A DNA stretch of 37,137 nt from Clostridia bacterium (GCA_017623455.1 JAGAPA010000071.1:1-37137), one strand, 5' to 3'. Shown: positions 7,636-16,004, counted from the stretch's first letter. A program made the numbers and translations. The notes: generated by a model not told the origin, from the sequence alone.

Positions 7636-7672
7636 GCTCTCACATTGACGTATCAGTAACGGCTGTGAGGGC
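7636..7672 (+). promoter_or_regulatory. Stem-loop in the GH127 leader
   Basis: GCTCTCACA (7636-7644) pairs with TGTGAGGGC (7664-7672): nine base pairs with one G-U, around a 19-base loop. It lies in the 5' untranslated region and has no T-run, so it is not a simple terminator. It could protect the mRNA, or as DNA it could be an operator. Function unknown. Confidence 0.45.
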
Positions 7673-7706
7673 AGAGTAAACAACAAACCACTAAAGGGAG
7701 AATAGT

Positions 7707-9533
7707 ATGAAACGTTTATTTACACCTTTTACTACAAACGAAATAAAGCCTCACGGTTGGCTTAAAGATCAGCTTATCATTCAGGCAAAAGGCTTGTCGG
7801 GAAATCTCGACAAGATGTGGCCCGACGTAAGGGATAGTAGCTGGATTGGCGGAAACAAGGACGGCTGGGAGCGCGTTCCGTATTGGCTGGACGGATTTAT
7901 TCCTCTTGCTTACCTTCTTGACGACGACGATATGAAAGCAAGAGCGCAAAAGTATATCGACGCTATTATCGCAGGGCAAAAGGAGGACGGTTGGATTTGC
8001 CCGTGCTCGGACGAACAGCGCAAGGGCTATGATATGTGGGCTCTTTTCTTGCTTTTGAAAGTTCTTATCGTGTACTACGATAGCACGAAAGACGAGAGAA
8101 TTGAAGAGGTTGTGTATAGAGCGCTCAAGCAGTTCTCTAAATTTAACAATCAGCAAACCATTTTTAACTGGGGACACGCCAGATGGTACGAGTGCGTTAT
8201 TTCCATTGCCTGGATTTACGCGCGCCGTCCCGAAGAGTGGATGCTTTCTCTTGCGTACAACCTTGAAGCAGGCGGAATGGACCATGCTAAAGTACTTGAC
8301 TATCTCAAAAAGCCCGCAACCGAATGGACTTTCCAAAAGCACGTTGTAAACCTTGCCATGTACCTTAAAGCGGACGCTGTAATGAGTATGCTTGACAACA
8401 GAAATCCCGAACAAAAAGCGGATAAGTTCCTTAAGTTCTTGCAAAAATACCACGGCAACGTTAACGAGTACTTTAACGGCGACGAGTGCTTACCCGGTAC
8501 CGCCCCCATAAAAGGAACTGAGCTTTGCGGTGTTGCGGAGGCTATGTATTCGTACGAGGTTATCGCCTCTATGACCAAATCCACTATTTGGATGGACAGA
8601 TGCGAACGCCTTGCGTTTAACGCTTTCCCTGCAACCGTCAGTGAGGACATGTGGACGCACCAATACGATCAGATGAGCAATCAGCCATTCTGCGTAGGAA
8701 ACGGCGACAAATCGCATTTCTGCACAAACGGACCCGAATCGCATATCTTTGGCTTAGAGCCTAACTTTGGATGCTGTACGGCTAACTTCAATCAGGCATT
8801 CCCCAAGTTTGCGCTCTCTACATACATGAAAGCAAACGACGGAATTGCGGTAACTTCGCTCGCTCCATCCTCGCTTTCTACCGTTATAAACGGCAGTAAC
8901 GTTATGGTAATCACGGATACGTTATATCCTTTCCGTGACAGCGTGAGCATAAAAGTAGAATGTGACAAACCCACTCTCTTCACGCTTTATATCCGTATTC
9001 CTTCTTTTGTAAAGAGCGCGAAGGTAAACGGCGTAAACGTAAAAGTGGGCGAATATTACGCTCTTGTTCAAGAGTTTTCCTCACAGGTCGTAGACGTTAA
9101 GTTTGAGTTTGAAACAAAGCTTGTAAAACGCGGTAAAATGTACGCAATCGTACGCGGACCTCTTACGTACACTCTCCCCGTAAAGGAAAGATGGGAGATG
9201 CGCGAATATGAAAGAAACGGCGTGGAAAGAAAGTTCCCCTACTGCGATTACTATATCTATCCCGAATCCGAGTGGCAGTACGCAATCGCATCTACAGACT
9301 TTGAATACGTAGAAAACGACGAGTATAAGTGCGCATTCTCCACCTCCGCTCCTCTTTGCGGTATTAGGGTAAAGGTTAAGAAAATCAATTGGGGCTTGCT
9401 CGACGGCTTTGAATACGTGCCTGCCGCTCTTCCCAAAAGCGTAAAGCCGATAGGCGATGAAGAAGAGATTACGTTTGTTCCTTACGCGTGCGCAAAGCTT
9501 CGCATGACCGAGCTTCCTCTCCTTAAAAAATAA
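7707..9533 (+). CDS. GH127-like (DUF1680) beta-L-arabinofuranosidase
   Basis: 608 residues, the usual length for this family. The start MKRLFTPFTTNEIKPHGWLK and the WPDVRDSSWIGGNKDGWERV...YWLDGFIPLAYLLDD block are typical of the DUF1680 alpha/alpha-barrel. The catalytic features of the Cys-dependent GH127/GH146 enzymes are present: TELCG with Glu272 and Cys274, and the Cys pair in NFGCCTANF (C356, C357). In the family these Glu/Cys residues bind Zn, and one Cys of the pair is the nucleophile. The C-terminal 230 residues are beta-sandwich-like. There is no signal peptide, so it is cytoplasmic and probably removes terminal beta-L-arabinofuranose from imported oligosaccharides. It is divergent from an AraC regulator. 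The exact GH family (127, 142 or 146) needs a search. Confidence 0.88.
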   Translation: MKRLFTPFTTNEIKPHGWLKDQLIIQAKGLSGNLDKMWPDVRDSSWIGGNKDGWERVPYWLDGFIPLAYLLDDDDMKARAQKYIDAIIAGQKEDGWICPCSDEQRKGYDMWALFLLLKVLIVYYDSTKDERIEEVVYRALKQFSKFNNQQTIFNWGHARWYECVISIAWIYARRPEEWMLSLAYNLEAGGMDHAKVLDYLKKPATEWTFQKHVVNLAMYLKADAVMSMLDNRNPEQKADKFLKFLQKYHGNVNEYFNGDECLPGTAPIKGTELCGVAEAMYSYEVIASMTKSTIWMDRCERLAFNAFPATVSEDMWTHQYDQMSNQPFCVGNGDKSHFCTNGPESHIFGLEPNFGCCTANFNQAFPKFALSTYMKANDGIAVTSLAPSSLSTVINGSNVMVITDTLYPFRDSVSIKVECDKPTLFTLYIRIPSFVKSAKVNGVNVKVGEYYALVQEFSSQVVDVKFEFETKLVKRGKMYAIVRGPLTYTLPVKERWEMREYERNGVERKFPYCDYYIYPESEWQYAIASTDFEYVENDEYKCAFSTSAPLCGIRVKVKKINWGLLDGFEYVPAALPKSVKPIGDEEEITFVPYACAKLRMTELPLLKK

Positions 9534-9583
9534 CTAAAAAACGCAAAAACACGCATACGTATCAGCATTTTTGGGTAAAAATC

Positions 9584-9693
9584 AACTTGGGTTATGTATA
9601 AGTTCAACTTGGGTTAAGTAAAAGCTCTACTTGGGGTAAATAAAAGCTCTACTTGGGGTAAGTAAAAGCTCTACTTGGGGTAAGTAAAAATTC
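9584..9693. repeat. Five 22-bp tandem repeats downstream of the GH127 gene
   Basis: Five units of exactly 22 bp start at 9584, 9606, 9628, 9650 and 9672. The core is ACTTGGGGTAAGTAAAAGCTC. Units 3 and 4 differ at one base; unit 1 is the most diverged and unit 5 runs into the terminator stem. A further degenerate half unit (TTTTTGGGTAAAAATC) lies just upstream at 9568-9583. Similarity rises toward the 3' side, as expected of a growing minisatellite. It lies between convergent genes. There are no spacers, so this is not CRISPR. Confidence 0.85.
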
Positions 9694-9721
9694 CACACCG
9701 TGGCAGGTGTGGAATTTTTTT
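9686..9721. terminator. Bidirectional terminator between GH127 and TIR genes
   Basis: AAAAATTCCACACC (9686-9699), loop GTGGCA, then GGTGTGGAATTTTTT form a strong GC-rich stem flanked by A- and T-runs, so it can end transcription in both directions. Its left arm is merged with the last 22-bp repeat unit. Confidence 0.88.
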
Positions 9722-9760
9722 AAGTTTAAGTTATTTAATTACGTCAATTCTGCAATATGC

Positions 9761-12700
9761 TTAAAAGCATCCGAAAAGAAATTCGTTAATAAACTCTTCA
9801 ATGAAGTATCCGCATCCCTCTGCAAGGTCACATCCCAATTCACATCCCGAGCAATCATCGCATCCAAGACATCCAAGACAGCTTTCGAGCCAGCCTGTAT
9901 TGGTTATGATAAGGAACAAGAATACTACTATCGCTATACCGCCAAAGGTATAATATCCTTCCTCGTCCGCCTCCTGATATGCGGTGGAAAGAGCAACGAT
10001 GGTAAGAATAAGCATTTCGATACCGAACGCTATTCCGATAATCATTACGTCGGGGATAAAGTAAGTAAGTGCGATTTCGATAGCACCACCGATAGACAGC
10101 ATTACGGTTGCAGGGATCTCAGGCTCGCCCGTGTCGTCGCCGATAACAGATACGATAATGATTGAGGGAACGATAAGTATGGGAGAACCGAAGATAACGA
10201 TTATCCACTGGCTTGCAGGTCCCCAAGGAATGTTTGCAATGATTGCAACGAGGGACACTATCATACCGATAAAGGTTATAATCGCCTGAGGATACTGCTC
10301 GCCCTTTGCCTGAATAATGGTAAATATAAGCCCCATTACGGTAAGCACGATAGCAAGAGCCACGCATACGACTACGTATTCTTCATGGAACGAGAAGCCG
10401 AGTATGAGGTTTGCCACCGAGAATCCTGCCGTTACAATCACAACGGCAAACGGATTGTTATGCTCGTAATTGTCGGCACAGTACACCACGATAATAAGAG
10501 CCACAAGGTACGCTCCACAAAGGAATGCAAGCACCCACTGTAACGTTCCCCAAGCCACTCCCGAGAAGTGAACGCCGAGGATAACGCCTGCAACGACGAT
10601 ACCTACTACAAGCATAATGATAAAGCCCTTAAGTAACGCGTCGGCATTTGCTATTGCATTTCTTACTCTTTCTCTCTGTCTTCTCTTACGAGCTGCGGCT
10701 TCTGCCTGTATCTGTTTATTTCTTTCCCTGTCAATACCCGAAAGCAAAGATTTTGCATCGCTGTAAGAACCTGCTTTTTTAAGGTGATCCTTTGCTTTTC
10801 TGTAATTATCGTCGGGAATAAGATTGTTATAAAGTTTTTTAGCCTCGTTGTAGTGCTTTCTCTTTTCGGCTAAAATCTTTTCTTCCCTTTGCTCTTTCTG
10901 TTTTTGATCAAGGCTCTTGAAGATATCGTAAGAATCCTTGTAATCAAGCATTCCGCTCAACAGCTCTTTAAGCTTGCTAAATACGCTATCGTCGGTGAGA
11001 TCCTTTTTGAGAAGTTTTTGAACTTCGGCATACTTCTTTGCAAGATCTTGCTCTTCCTGCATTTTGGGAAGGTTCTTCAACAGTTTGTCAACGTCCTTAT
11101 AACCTGCAAGATCCCTGTCGCTCAATGCTTCTTCCGCATCTGCGTAAACGTCGGGGTTGGTTAAATCTCCACCCATAATCGTCTTTGCAGTCTTGTACTT
11201 TTCTTCAATCTGCTCTTGCTTTCTCTTTAAGGGAAGCTCGTCAAGCAATGCTTCCGCATCCTTATATCCTCTTGCCTTCTCAAGATAATCAGTTAGGAGC
11301 TTGTAGTTCTTACTGTCCAACAACGACTTGCTAAGAAGCGGTTTTGCAAGGTCGTAGTTCTTCTTTTGCTCTTGGAACTTTTTGGTAAGAGGAAGCTCCG
11401 CAAGCAACTGATCCGCGTCCTTATAGCCTCTTGCCTTTTCAAGATTTTCTTTTGCGCTTTGATAGATCTTTGCATCGGTAAGAGGTTGAGCCATATAAGA
11501 CTGAGCAAGCTTGTAGTGGTTTTCCTTAATCTTTTCTTCTCTTCTCTTGGGAAGCTCTGCAAGCAAGCTGTCTACGTCCTTGAAGCCCTTGATTGCGGAA
11601 AGTTGCTCTTTTGCCTTGTTGTACGTTTGCTCGTTGGAAAGGTCGCCGTTTACAAAAGGCATTGCCGCTTTGTACAATCCTTCCTTTTTAGCCAAAATCT
11701 GTCTTTCACGGTCAAACTCAAGATCAGCAAGCTGTCTGTTTGCGTCCTTATAGCCGTTAGCATTAGTAAGATAGTCCTTTGCCATCTTATAGTTTGCGTC
11801 AACCGTAAGATCCTTGGTAAGATAGGGTTGCGCGTTGTAGTAAGATACGCCGTTAGAAAGCTTTTCCACTTCCTTTTTAAGCTCTGCGTCTGCAAAACGC
11901 AATATCTTTTTGTAGTTGAGATTATTCTCGATACCCTTTTGCTTAGCAAGCTCGTCAAGATTGGAACATCTGTATTCGCAAAGAAGCTTTGCCTTGTACG
12001 CGTGGCCGCATCCTGCGTCTATGTTGAGGATATCTTCTGCAAACTCATCCACCCTTTCCCAATCCTTATCTTCCAAGGTGAGCTGAATTCTGCGTATAAG
12101 GTTGTTTATCTTTTCCTGATTAGGATCGGAAACTTTTGCCTGCGTGGGCTGAACGGATGCCTGAGCCGACTGCGTTGGCATTGAATGAGACTGAAAGGCA
12201 GGCATAACTAATCTACCGAACTTACTGTCAATCTGACGGGTAAGGTTTTCGGTAAAGTCCATATCCATAGCATTGAGCGCCTGAAACTCTTTAAGCTCTT
12301 CGGGAAGATCGTACGCGTCCATGTCCGTGTTTGCGATACAGGGAACGAACACCTTTTCATCGTCCTCGCCCATAAACTCCAAATATCTGCTCCACTCGTT
12401 TCTTACCCACGGAGCATTGGAATATTCGGCAGAGGTCGTAACGTGCAACATTACTTTTGCAGAGGACAGCGCGGAGAAAATGATGGGTTCGTACTTTGCT
12501 CCCGCCATATTCTTAAGCGTTACGCGCGAAAAGAAAACCTTATATCCTTTATTAGTAAGGTTTGTATAAATCCTGTTTGCAATCTGAGAATCTTTCGTTC
12601 TTTTTCCGTTCGAATCAGATTCCTTGTAACAAATAAAAATATCGTAAGGCTCTGCTTTATCCGCGGCATCAAGAATTTCCTTTTGTATTCTGTCAATCTC

Positions 12701-13108
12701 CTTGGCTTCCGTTTCAAAAATAGCTCTTTCCTTTTCGGATGCTCTGCTTATAATGAACTTATAATCCTTGTTGTCAAAAATGCTTTCTCTGACCGTTCTG
12801 TGACAGGTAGGAACGTTTCTTTCGGTAAGATCGTCTTCTACGTATTCGATACCGTACTCGCAAAGAATCTTACACCAATACGCCTCGTTGTCTTCGGGAT
12901 ACTTTGCAATAAGCTCCTGATACATCGACTTTGCTACGTCAAACCTGTTATTTCTTCTGTACTCGTTTGCCTTCAAAAACTCCTCGATTTTTTCGGGAGA
13001 ATCGTTTTTGGGCAAAGTTTGCTCCATACCGCAAATTTCGCAGACGACGGTTTTTGCGCCTTCTTCAACTTCGATTTGGTCACCACAATTTTTACATTCG
13101 ATTACCAT
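9761..13108 (-). CDS. Large membrane TIR-domain protein with GYKDA repeats and Cys-rich tail
   Basis: 1115 residues. Order of parts: zinc ribbon (C5, C8, C23, C26); TPR-like helices about 40-150; TIR domain about 154-300 (YDIFICYKESDSNGKRTKDS, GYKVFFSRVTL, KYEPIIFSAL with Glu207 where TIR NADases keep the catalytic Glu, then APWVRNEWSRYLEF); Ser/Thr/Gln/Pro linker about 305-330; a second TPR-like module about 335-420; seven degenerate repeats of about 55 residues with a G(Y/F)KD core between 440 and 790; a basic stretch about 807-816; about nine membrane helices at 829-1069; a tail with seven Cys in 1077-1099 and one more at 1114. TIR domains of this type often hydrolyse NAD or make nucleotide signals, so a defence or death role is possible but not shown. 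It has its own promoter. Confidence 0.88.
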   Translation of the reverse strand: MVIECKNCGDQIEVEEGAKTVVCEICGMEQTLPKNDSPEKIEEFLKANEYRRNNRFDVAKSMYQELIAKYPEDNEAYWCKILCEYGIEYVEDDLTERNVPTCHRTVRESIFDNKDYKFIISRASEKERAIFETEAKEIDRIQKEILDAADKAEPYDIFICYKESDSNGKRTKDSQIANRIYTNLTNKGYKVFFSRVTLKNMAGAKYEPIIFSALSSAKVMLHVTTSAEYSNAPWVRNEWSRYLEFMGEDDEKVFVPCIANTDMDAYDLPEELKEFQALNAMDMDFTENLTRQIDSKFGRLVMPAFQSHSMPTQSAQASVQPTQAKVSDPNQEKINNLIRRIQLTLEDKDWERVDEFAEDILNIDAGCGHAYKAKLLCEYRCSNLDELAKQKGIENNLNYKKILRFADAELKKEVEKLSNGVSYYNAQPYLTKDLTVDANYKMAKDYLTNANGYKDANRQLADLEFDRERQILAKKEGLYKAAMPFVNGDLSNEQTYNKAKEQLSAIKGFKDVDSLLAELPKRREEKIKENHYKLAQSYMAQPLTDAKIYQSAKENLEKARGYKDADQLLAELPLTKKFQEQKKNYDLAKPLLSKSLLDSKNYKLLTDYLEKARGYKDAEALLDELPLKRKQEQIEEKYKTAKTIMGGDLTNPDVYADAEEALSDRDLAGYKDVDKLLKNLPKMQEEQDLAKKYAEVQKLLKKDLTDDSVFSKLKELLSGMLDYKDSYDIFKSLDQKQKEQREEKILAEKRKHYNEAKKLYNNLIPDDNYRKAKDHLKKAGSYSDAKSLLSGIDRERNKQIQAEAAARKRRQRERVRNAIANADALLKGFIIMLVVGIVVAGVILGVHFSGVAWGTLQWVLAFLCGAYLVALIIVVYCADNYEHNNPFAVVIVTAGFSVANLILGFSFHEEYVVVCVALAIVLTVMGLIFTIIQAKGEQYPQAIITFIGMIVSLVAIIANIPWGPASQWIIVIFGSPILIVPSIIIVSVIGDDTGEPEIPATVMLSIGGAIEIALTYFIPDVMIIGIAFGIEMLILTIVALSTAYQEADEEGYYTFGGIAIVVFLFLIITNTGWLESCLGCLGCDDCSGCELGCDLAEGCGYFIEEFINEFLFGCF

Positions 13109-13160
13109 AACTCTTTCCTTTTGTTTATTTTTGTTCTTCTATTGTTTTATAGTAATATAG

Positions 13161-13189
13161 ATTATAACATAAAGCAATGCGCTTGGCAA
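13161..13189 (-). promoter_or_regulatory. Promoter of the TIR gene
   Basis: On the minus strand TTGCCA (13189-13184), a 17-base spacer and a perfect TATAAT (13166-13161). The ATG is at 13108, with AAAGGAAAGAG as ribosome site. The near-consensus promoter suggests steady expression rather than tight induction. Confidence 0.68.
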
Positions 13190-13289
13190 TAAAAAACAAG
13201 GCAAAACGCGAATTTTTATCAAAAAAACAGGCATAAACAACCCAATTATTAATTTTAGATTAAAATATTTGACTTTTTTATAAAAACAA

Positions 13290-13318
13290 ATGACAATTCA
13301 TTTTTTTTGTGTTATAAT
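13290..13318 (+). promoter_or_regulatory. Promoter of the two small membrane-protein genes
   Basis: ATGACA at 13290-13295, a 17-base spacer and a perfect TATAAT at 13313-13318, about 39 bases before the ATG at 13357. The 13109-13356 region is very AT-rich and holds only this and the divergent TIR promoter. Confidence 0.65.
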
Positions 13319-13356
13319 CAACTCATCAAATTATTAAACATAAGAGGTGTAATTTT

Positions 13357-13662
13357 ATGAAAAAAGAAATTGACAAAATTATTTCGGCACTCATCCTCAT
13401 AAGCTTTTGCGTTATTTGGATTATCAGACTTGCAGTTGCAGGCAACATTACTCCCGAAGCTCAGACCGGTATAAGCATTGCTATGAACGTTATGCTCATT
13501 CTTACTTACTTCGTTCTTCTTTATAATGCTTGGGGCGCATTCGACAGCGTAATTTTTAAGATTATCTTCCTTGTTATTGCGTTGTTCCTCGTTCTTTGCG
13601 TTGTTGCAACCTGGATTCCTGCTATCAGCGAATTCCTCAAGATCCCCATGATTGGATTCTAA
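13357..13662 (+). CDS. Small membrane protein, paralogue of the next gene
   Basis: 101 residues with three strongly hydrophobic segments (about 10-30, 42-62 and 65-88). It matches no family I recognise. Its second half (YNAWGAFDSVIFKIIFLVIA, ...ATWIPAISEFLKIPMIGF) aligns closely with the end of the following protein (INAWDFTDSLIFRLIFIAIG, ...LPWIPPLAQHFDFPLIGF), so the two are duplicates. AAGAGGTGTAATTTT precedes the ATG. The pair is transcribed away from the TIR gene and shares its intergenic region. A link to the TIR protein is possible but rests only on position. Confidence 0.8.
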   Translation: MKKEIDKIISALILISFCVIWIIRLAVAGNITPEAQTGISIAMNVMLILTYFVLLYNAWGAFDSVIFKIIFLVIALFLVLCVVATWIPAISEFLKIPMIGF

Positions 13663-13674
13663 TTGGAGGCAACT

Positions 13675-14190
13675 ATGGCTAAAAATCGTTTTGCAAGCGT
13701 TGCATCCGCTCTGTTTTTAATCGCGCTCGCCGTTATTTGGCTTATCTATCTTTGCGCAGGTAACAATCTCGGCGAACAGACCACGGCAATTTTGTCTGCA
13801 GTTATTTCCTTTATTACGTTTTTTATGATATATTTCTGCTACGAATTTATCAAAGACAATACTCCGTTGTGGTTGGCAATAACGATAATCATCATTGTAG
13901 TAATCCCTTACATTTTCTCTTCGGTGGTTACCATTTGCATGGCATTCGGATTCGATCTTATCGCGTCCTTCCCTCCCATCGTTGTTACCATCATCGATAT
14001 TTTCACTAAGGTTGTATTCATCATCTTGTACGTAATGCTTATTATTAACGCGTGGGATTTTACGGACAGTTTAATCTTCAGATTGATTTTCATCGCCATC
14101 GGCGCGTTCCTTATCTTCTGCGCTGTTCTTCCTTGGATTCCACCACTTGCTCAGCACTTTGATTTCCCCCTTATCGGATTCCAAATCTAA
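13675..14190 (+). CDS. Membrane protein, longer paralogue of the preceding gene
   Basis: 171 residues from ATG 13675, chosen because GGAGGC lies six bases upstream; an in-frame TTG at 13663 has no such site. It has about five hydrophobic segments. The N-terminus (SALFLIALAVIWLIYLCAGN) and the C-terminal block (NAWDFTDSLIFRLIF ... WIPPLAQHFDFPLIGF) correspond to the preceding 101-residue protein. An extra middle part of about 70 residues with two more helices (WLAITIIIIVVIPYIFSSVV) is either inserted here or lost there. Function unknown. The gene is 12 bases after its paralogue, in one transcript ending at the terminator at 14213-14242. Confidence 0.8.
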   Translation: MAKNRFASVASALFLIALAVIWLIYLCAGNNLGEQTTAILSAVISFITFFMIYFCYEFIKDNTPLWLAITIIIIVVIPYIFSSVVTICMAFGFDLIASFPPIVVTIIDIFTKVVFIILYVMLIINAWDFTDSLIFRLIFIAIGAFLIFCAVLPWIPPLAQHFDFPLIGFQI

Positions 14191-14212
14191 TACTATTAAA
14201 ACCCTAATAACG

Positions 14213-14242
14213 AAAACGGCTTGTAAAAAACAAGCCGTTTTT
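14213..14242. terminator. Rho-independent terminator, probably bidirectional
   Basis: AAAACGGCTTGT (14213-14224), a five-base A loop and ACAAGCCGTTTTT (14230-14242) form a 12-bp stem with A- and T-runs on either side. It separates the small membrane-protein genes from the convergent phosphatase gene. Confidence 0.87.
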
Positions 14243-14294
14243 ATTGTTTTTGTCGCATTTTTTGCAATACGTATCGTACTTTTTGCGATTTTTA

Positions 14295-14999
14295 TTACAT
14301 TTCTATTTTGTTATTATGCAACAAATCCAAACCCTCCTTATAAAGGTGCGAAGTATCCGAAATACACAGACAGCGCGGACAGGTATAACCGCTTTCGTGG
14401 TTTGCAAACTCAATAATCGTTACACCCGTATGCGTAATATCCAAGCCTGACCAAACGAGGTGAAGGGGGAAATGCAAGAGTGAAGAAAGCCAAGCTCTGG
14501 TCATTGCTGCGTGGCAAAACAACGCCACCTTTTCCTCGTTTTTACGCAAAATTTTATATACGCCGTTTTCGTACTTATAGCCAAGCTTTTCCAAGAAAAT
14601 ATCTCCGTTAGTCTTGATAAACTCTACTGCTTTTTTCATCTCGGTAGGCGCAATCGCCTTTGCGCTAAAAGCCTCGTCGTACGATAGGTCTTCTTGTCCG
14701 TTTTCTCTAAAGAGGTTGTTATCGAGCATGGATATAGACTGTCTAACTCCGTTAGGATACGTTGTGAGGCGTTCGTCCAAAATTTCGTGCGCCCACTCCT
14801 CTACGCTATACTGCTTGTTAAGATATCTGCACGCAGGAACAGCTGTGAGCACTGCTCTGCCCATAGGCGAGGTGAAAATTCTGTCAATCTTAGAGTGTGC
14901 AATACGCTTACCGACAGCTTCTGCTTGCTCGTATCCGCGCTTTGTCAAAGTGTCGTTTTCGTATATGGGATCTCCGTGACGAATAAGATATAAAAGCAT
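14295..14999 (-). CDS. Histidine phosphatase family protein (phosphoglycerate mutase-like)
   Basis: 234 residues. The N-terminus MLLYLIRHGDPIYENDTLTK has the catalytic RHG motif (R7, H8, G9); FTSPMGRAVLTA supplies the second arginine (R48) and ALFCHAAMTRAW the late histidine (H163). These four residues form the phosphohistidine active site of the branch. Members act on many small phosphorylated molecules, so the substrate is unknown. The start is 23 bases downstream of the DMT transporter gene, so the two are probably cotranscribed. Confidence 0.88.
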   Translation of the reverse strand: MLLYLIRHGDPIYENDTLTKRGYEQAEAVGKRIAHSKIDRIFTSPMGRAVLTAVPACRYLNKQYSVEEWAHEILDERLTTYPNGVRQSISMLDNNLFRENGQEDLSYDEAFSAKAIAPTEMKKAVEFIKTNGDIFLEKLGYKYENGVYKILRKNEEKVALFCHAAMTRAWLSSLLHFPLHLVWSGLDITHTGVTIIEFANHESGYTCPRCLCISDTSHLYKEGLDLLHNNKIEM

Positions 15000-15022
15000 A
15001 AAATATTTCTCCTTTTTGTTTT

Positions 15023-15955
15023 TTAGGAAGAAGCCTGCGCCTCGTCCGCATTTTTTACCGTACTGCCTTCGCTTTCCTGCTTTTCGCTTTCCGTTCTACT
15101 GAGCAAAAATACCGCCAAAAGAATGAGGATTATACCGATAATCGCCCATACGTCCAGCACTTCTTGATACACAAACACGCTAAAAAGCGTTGCGGACATT
15201 GGCTCTATTATGCCCATTGCGGTAGTAGTTCCGGCAGGCAGATAACTCATAGCGTTACTATAAAGCAGGTAGGGAATAACGTGGGTTATTACACCAAGAC
15301 CTATTATAAACGGCACGGTTATAACGGGCTCTTTTGCTATATGGAAAGGAATTTCCCAAGGCGAGCAAAACGCGATTGCAAACACCGCCATAAACATTAT
15401 TGAATAGAACGACGCGGTGACTGACGAGTTGTTTCTGTTTACTGCAATCTTGGTTGCTACGTTATACGTTGCGTACGCGACACCCGACAAAAGCCCAAGC
15501 AAAATTCCCACTGCGTCGAACTTAAATCCTCCAATAAGCCCCGACACGAAACAACACCCAACGAGCATACAGGCGATGGAAATTACTTTTAGTAGCGTTA
15601 GTTTTTCTTTCATAAAGATTACCGAAAACACGGTAACAAATATTGGCGCGGTGTACATTAGCACTACTGCTGTGGAAATGGACGTTAGTTGCATAGACGC
15701 GTAATAACACGACGACGTACCGAAAAGCCCAAGTCCGCCCAGCGCAAAAATCAACAAATCAACAGGCTTTGTTCTAAAGAGTTTTCTGTCCTTTATAAAC
15801 ACGAAAATCAGCAAAAAGAGAAACGATACCGTGGCTCTTACCGCCGTCATTTGCAAAGACGTAAAACCGTAAGGTGAAAGATTATTTACGAATATTCCAC
15901 TCGTTCCCCACAGCACGCTCGCTATTATAATAAAAATAAACGCTCTGATTTTCAT
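15023..15955 (-). CDS. EamA-family (DMT superfamily) transporter
   Basis: 310 residues with ten hydrophobic helices in two related halves (the EamA repeat). Typical signatures are IIASVLWGTSGIFVNNLSPY at the start and a second-half TTTAMGIIEPMSATLFSVFV loop before the last helices, then a charged tail rich in Glu, Ser and Lys. DMT transporters usually export amino acids, nucleosides or other metabolites across the cell membrane; the cargo cannot be told. The gene has its own promoter overlapping the end of the upstream amidotransferase-like gene, and is followed closely by the phosphatase gene. Confidence 0.9.
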   Translation of the reverse strand: MKIRAFIFIIIASVLWGTSGIFVNNLSPYGFTSLQMTAVRATVSFLFLLIFVFIKDRKLFRTKPVDLLIFALGGLGLFGTSSCYYASMQLTSISTAVVLMYTAPIFVTVFSVIFMKEKLTLLKVISIACMLVGCCFVSGLIGGFKFDAVGILLGLLSGVAYATYNVATKIAVNRNNSSVTASFYSIMFMAVFAIAFCSPWEIPFHIAKEPVITVPFIIGLGVITHVIPYLLYSNAMSYLPAGTTTAMGIIEPMSATLFSVFVYQEVLDVWAIIGIILILLAVFLLSRTESEKQESEGSTVKNADEAQASS

Positions 15956-16004
15956 ACGTTATCCCAAAACAAAAAAATGATTACACGCCAAAACGCGCAT
16001 AACC

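Noticed and set aside
9584..9693. Possible CRISPR array
   Set aside because: The units are direct 22-bp repeats with no spacers between them, and there are no cas genes.
11366..12184. A 272-codon plus-strand open frame
   Set aside because: It is antisense to the repeat region of the TIR gene; the repeats keep the complementary frame open. No ribosome site, and Cys/Leu-rich shadow composition.
9761..14190. Assignment of the TIR locus to a known defence system (Thoeris, CBASS-TIR, or a TIR-STAND gene)
   Set aside because: No ThsA-like effector, no cyclase and no STAND NTPase is visible; the architecture differs, so only a general TIR role is claimed.
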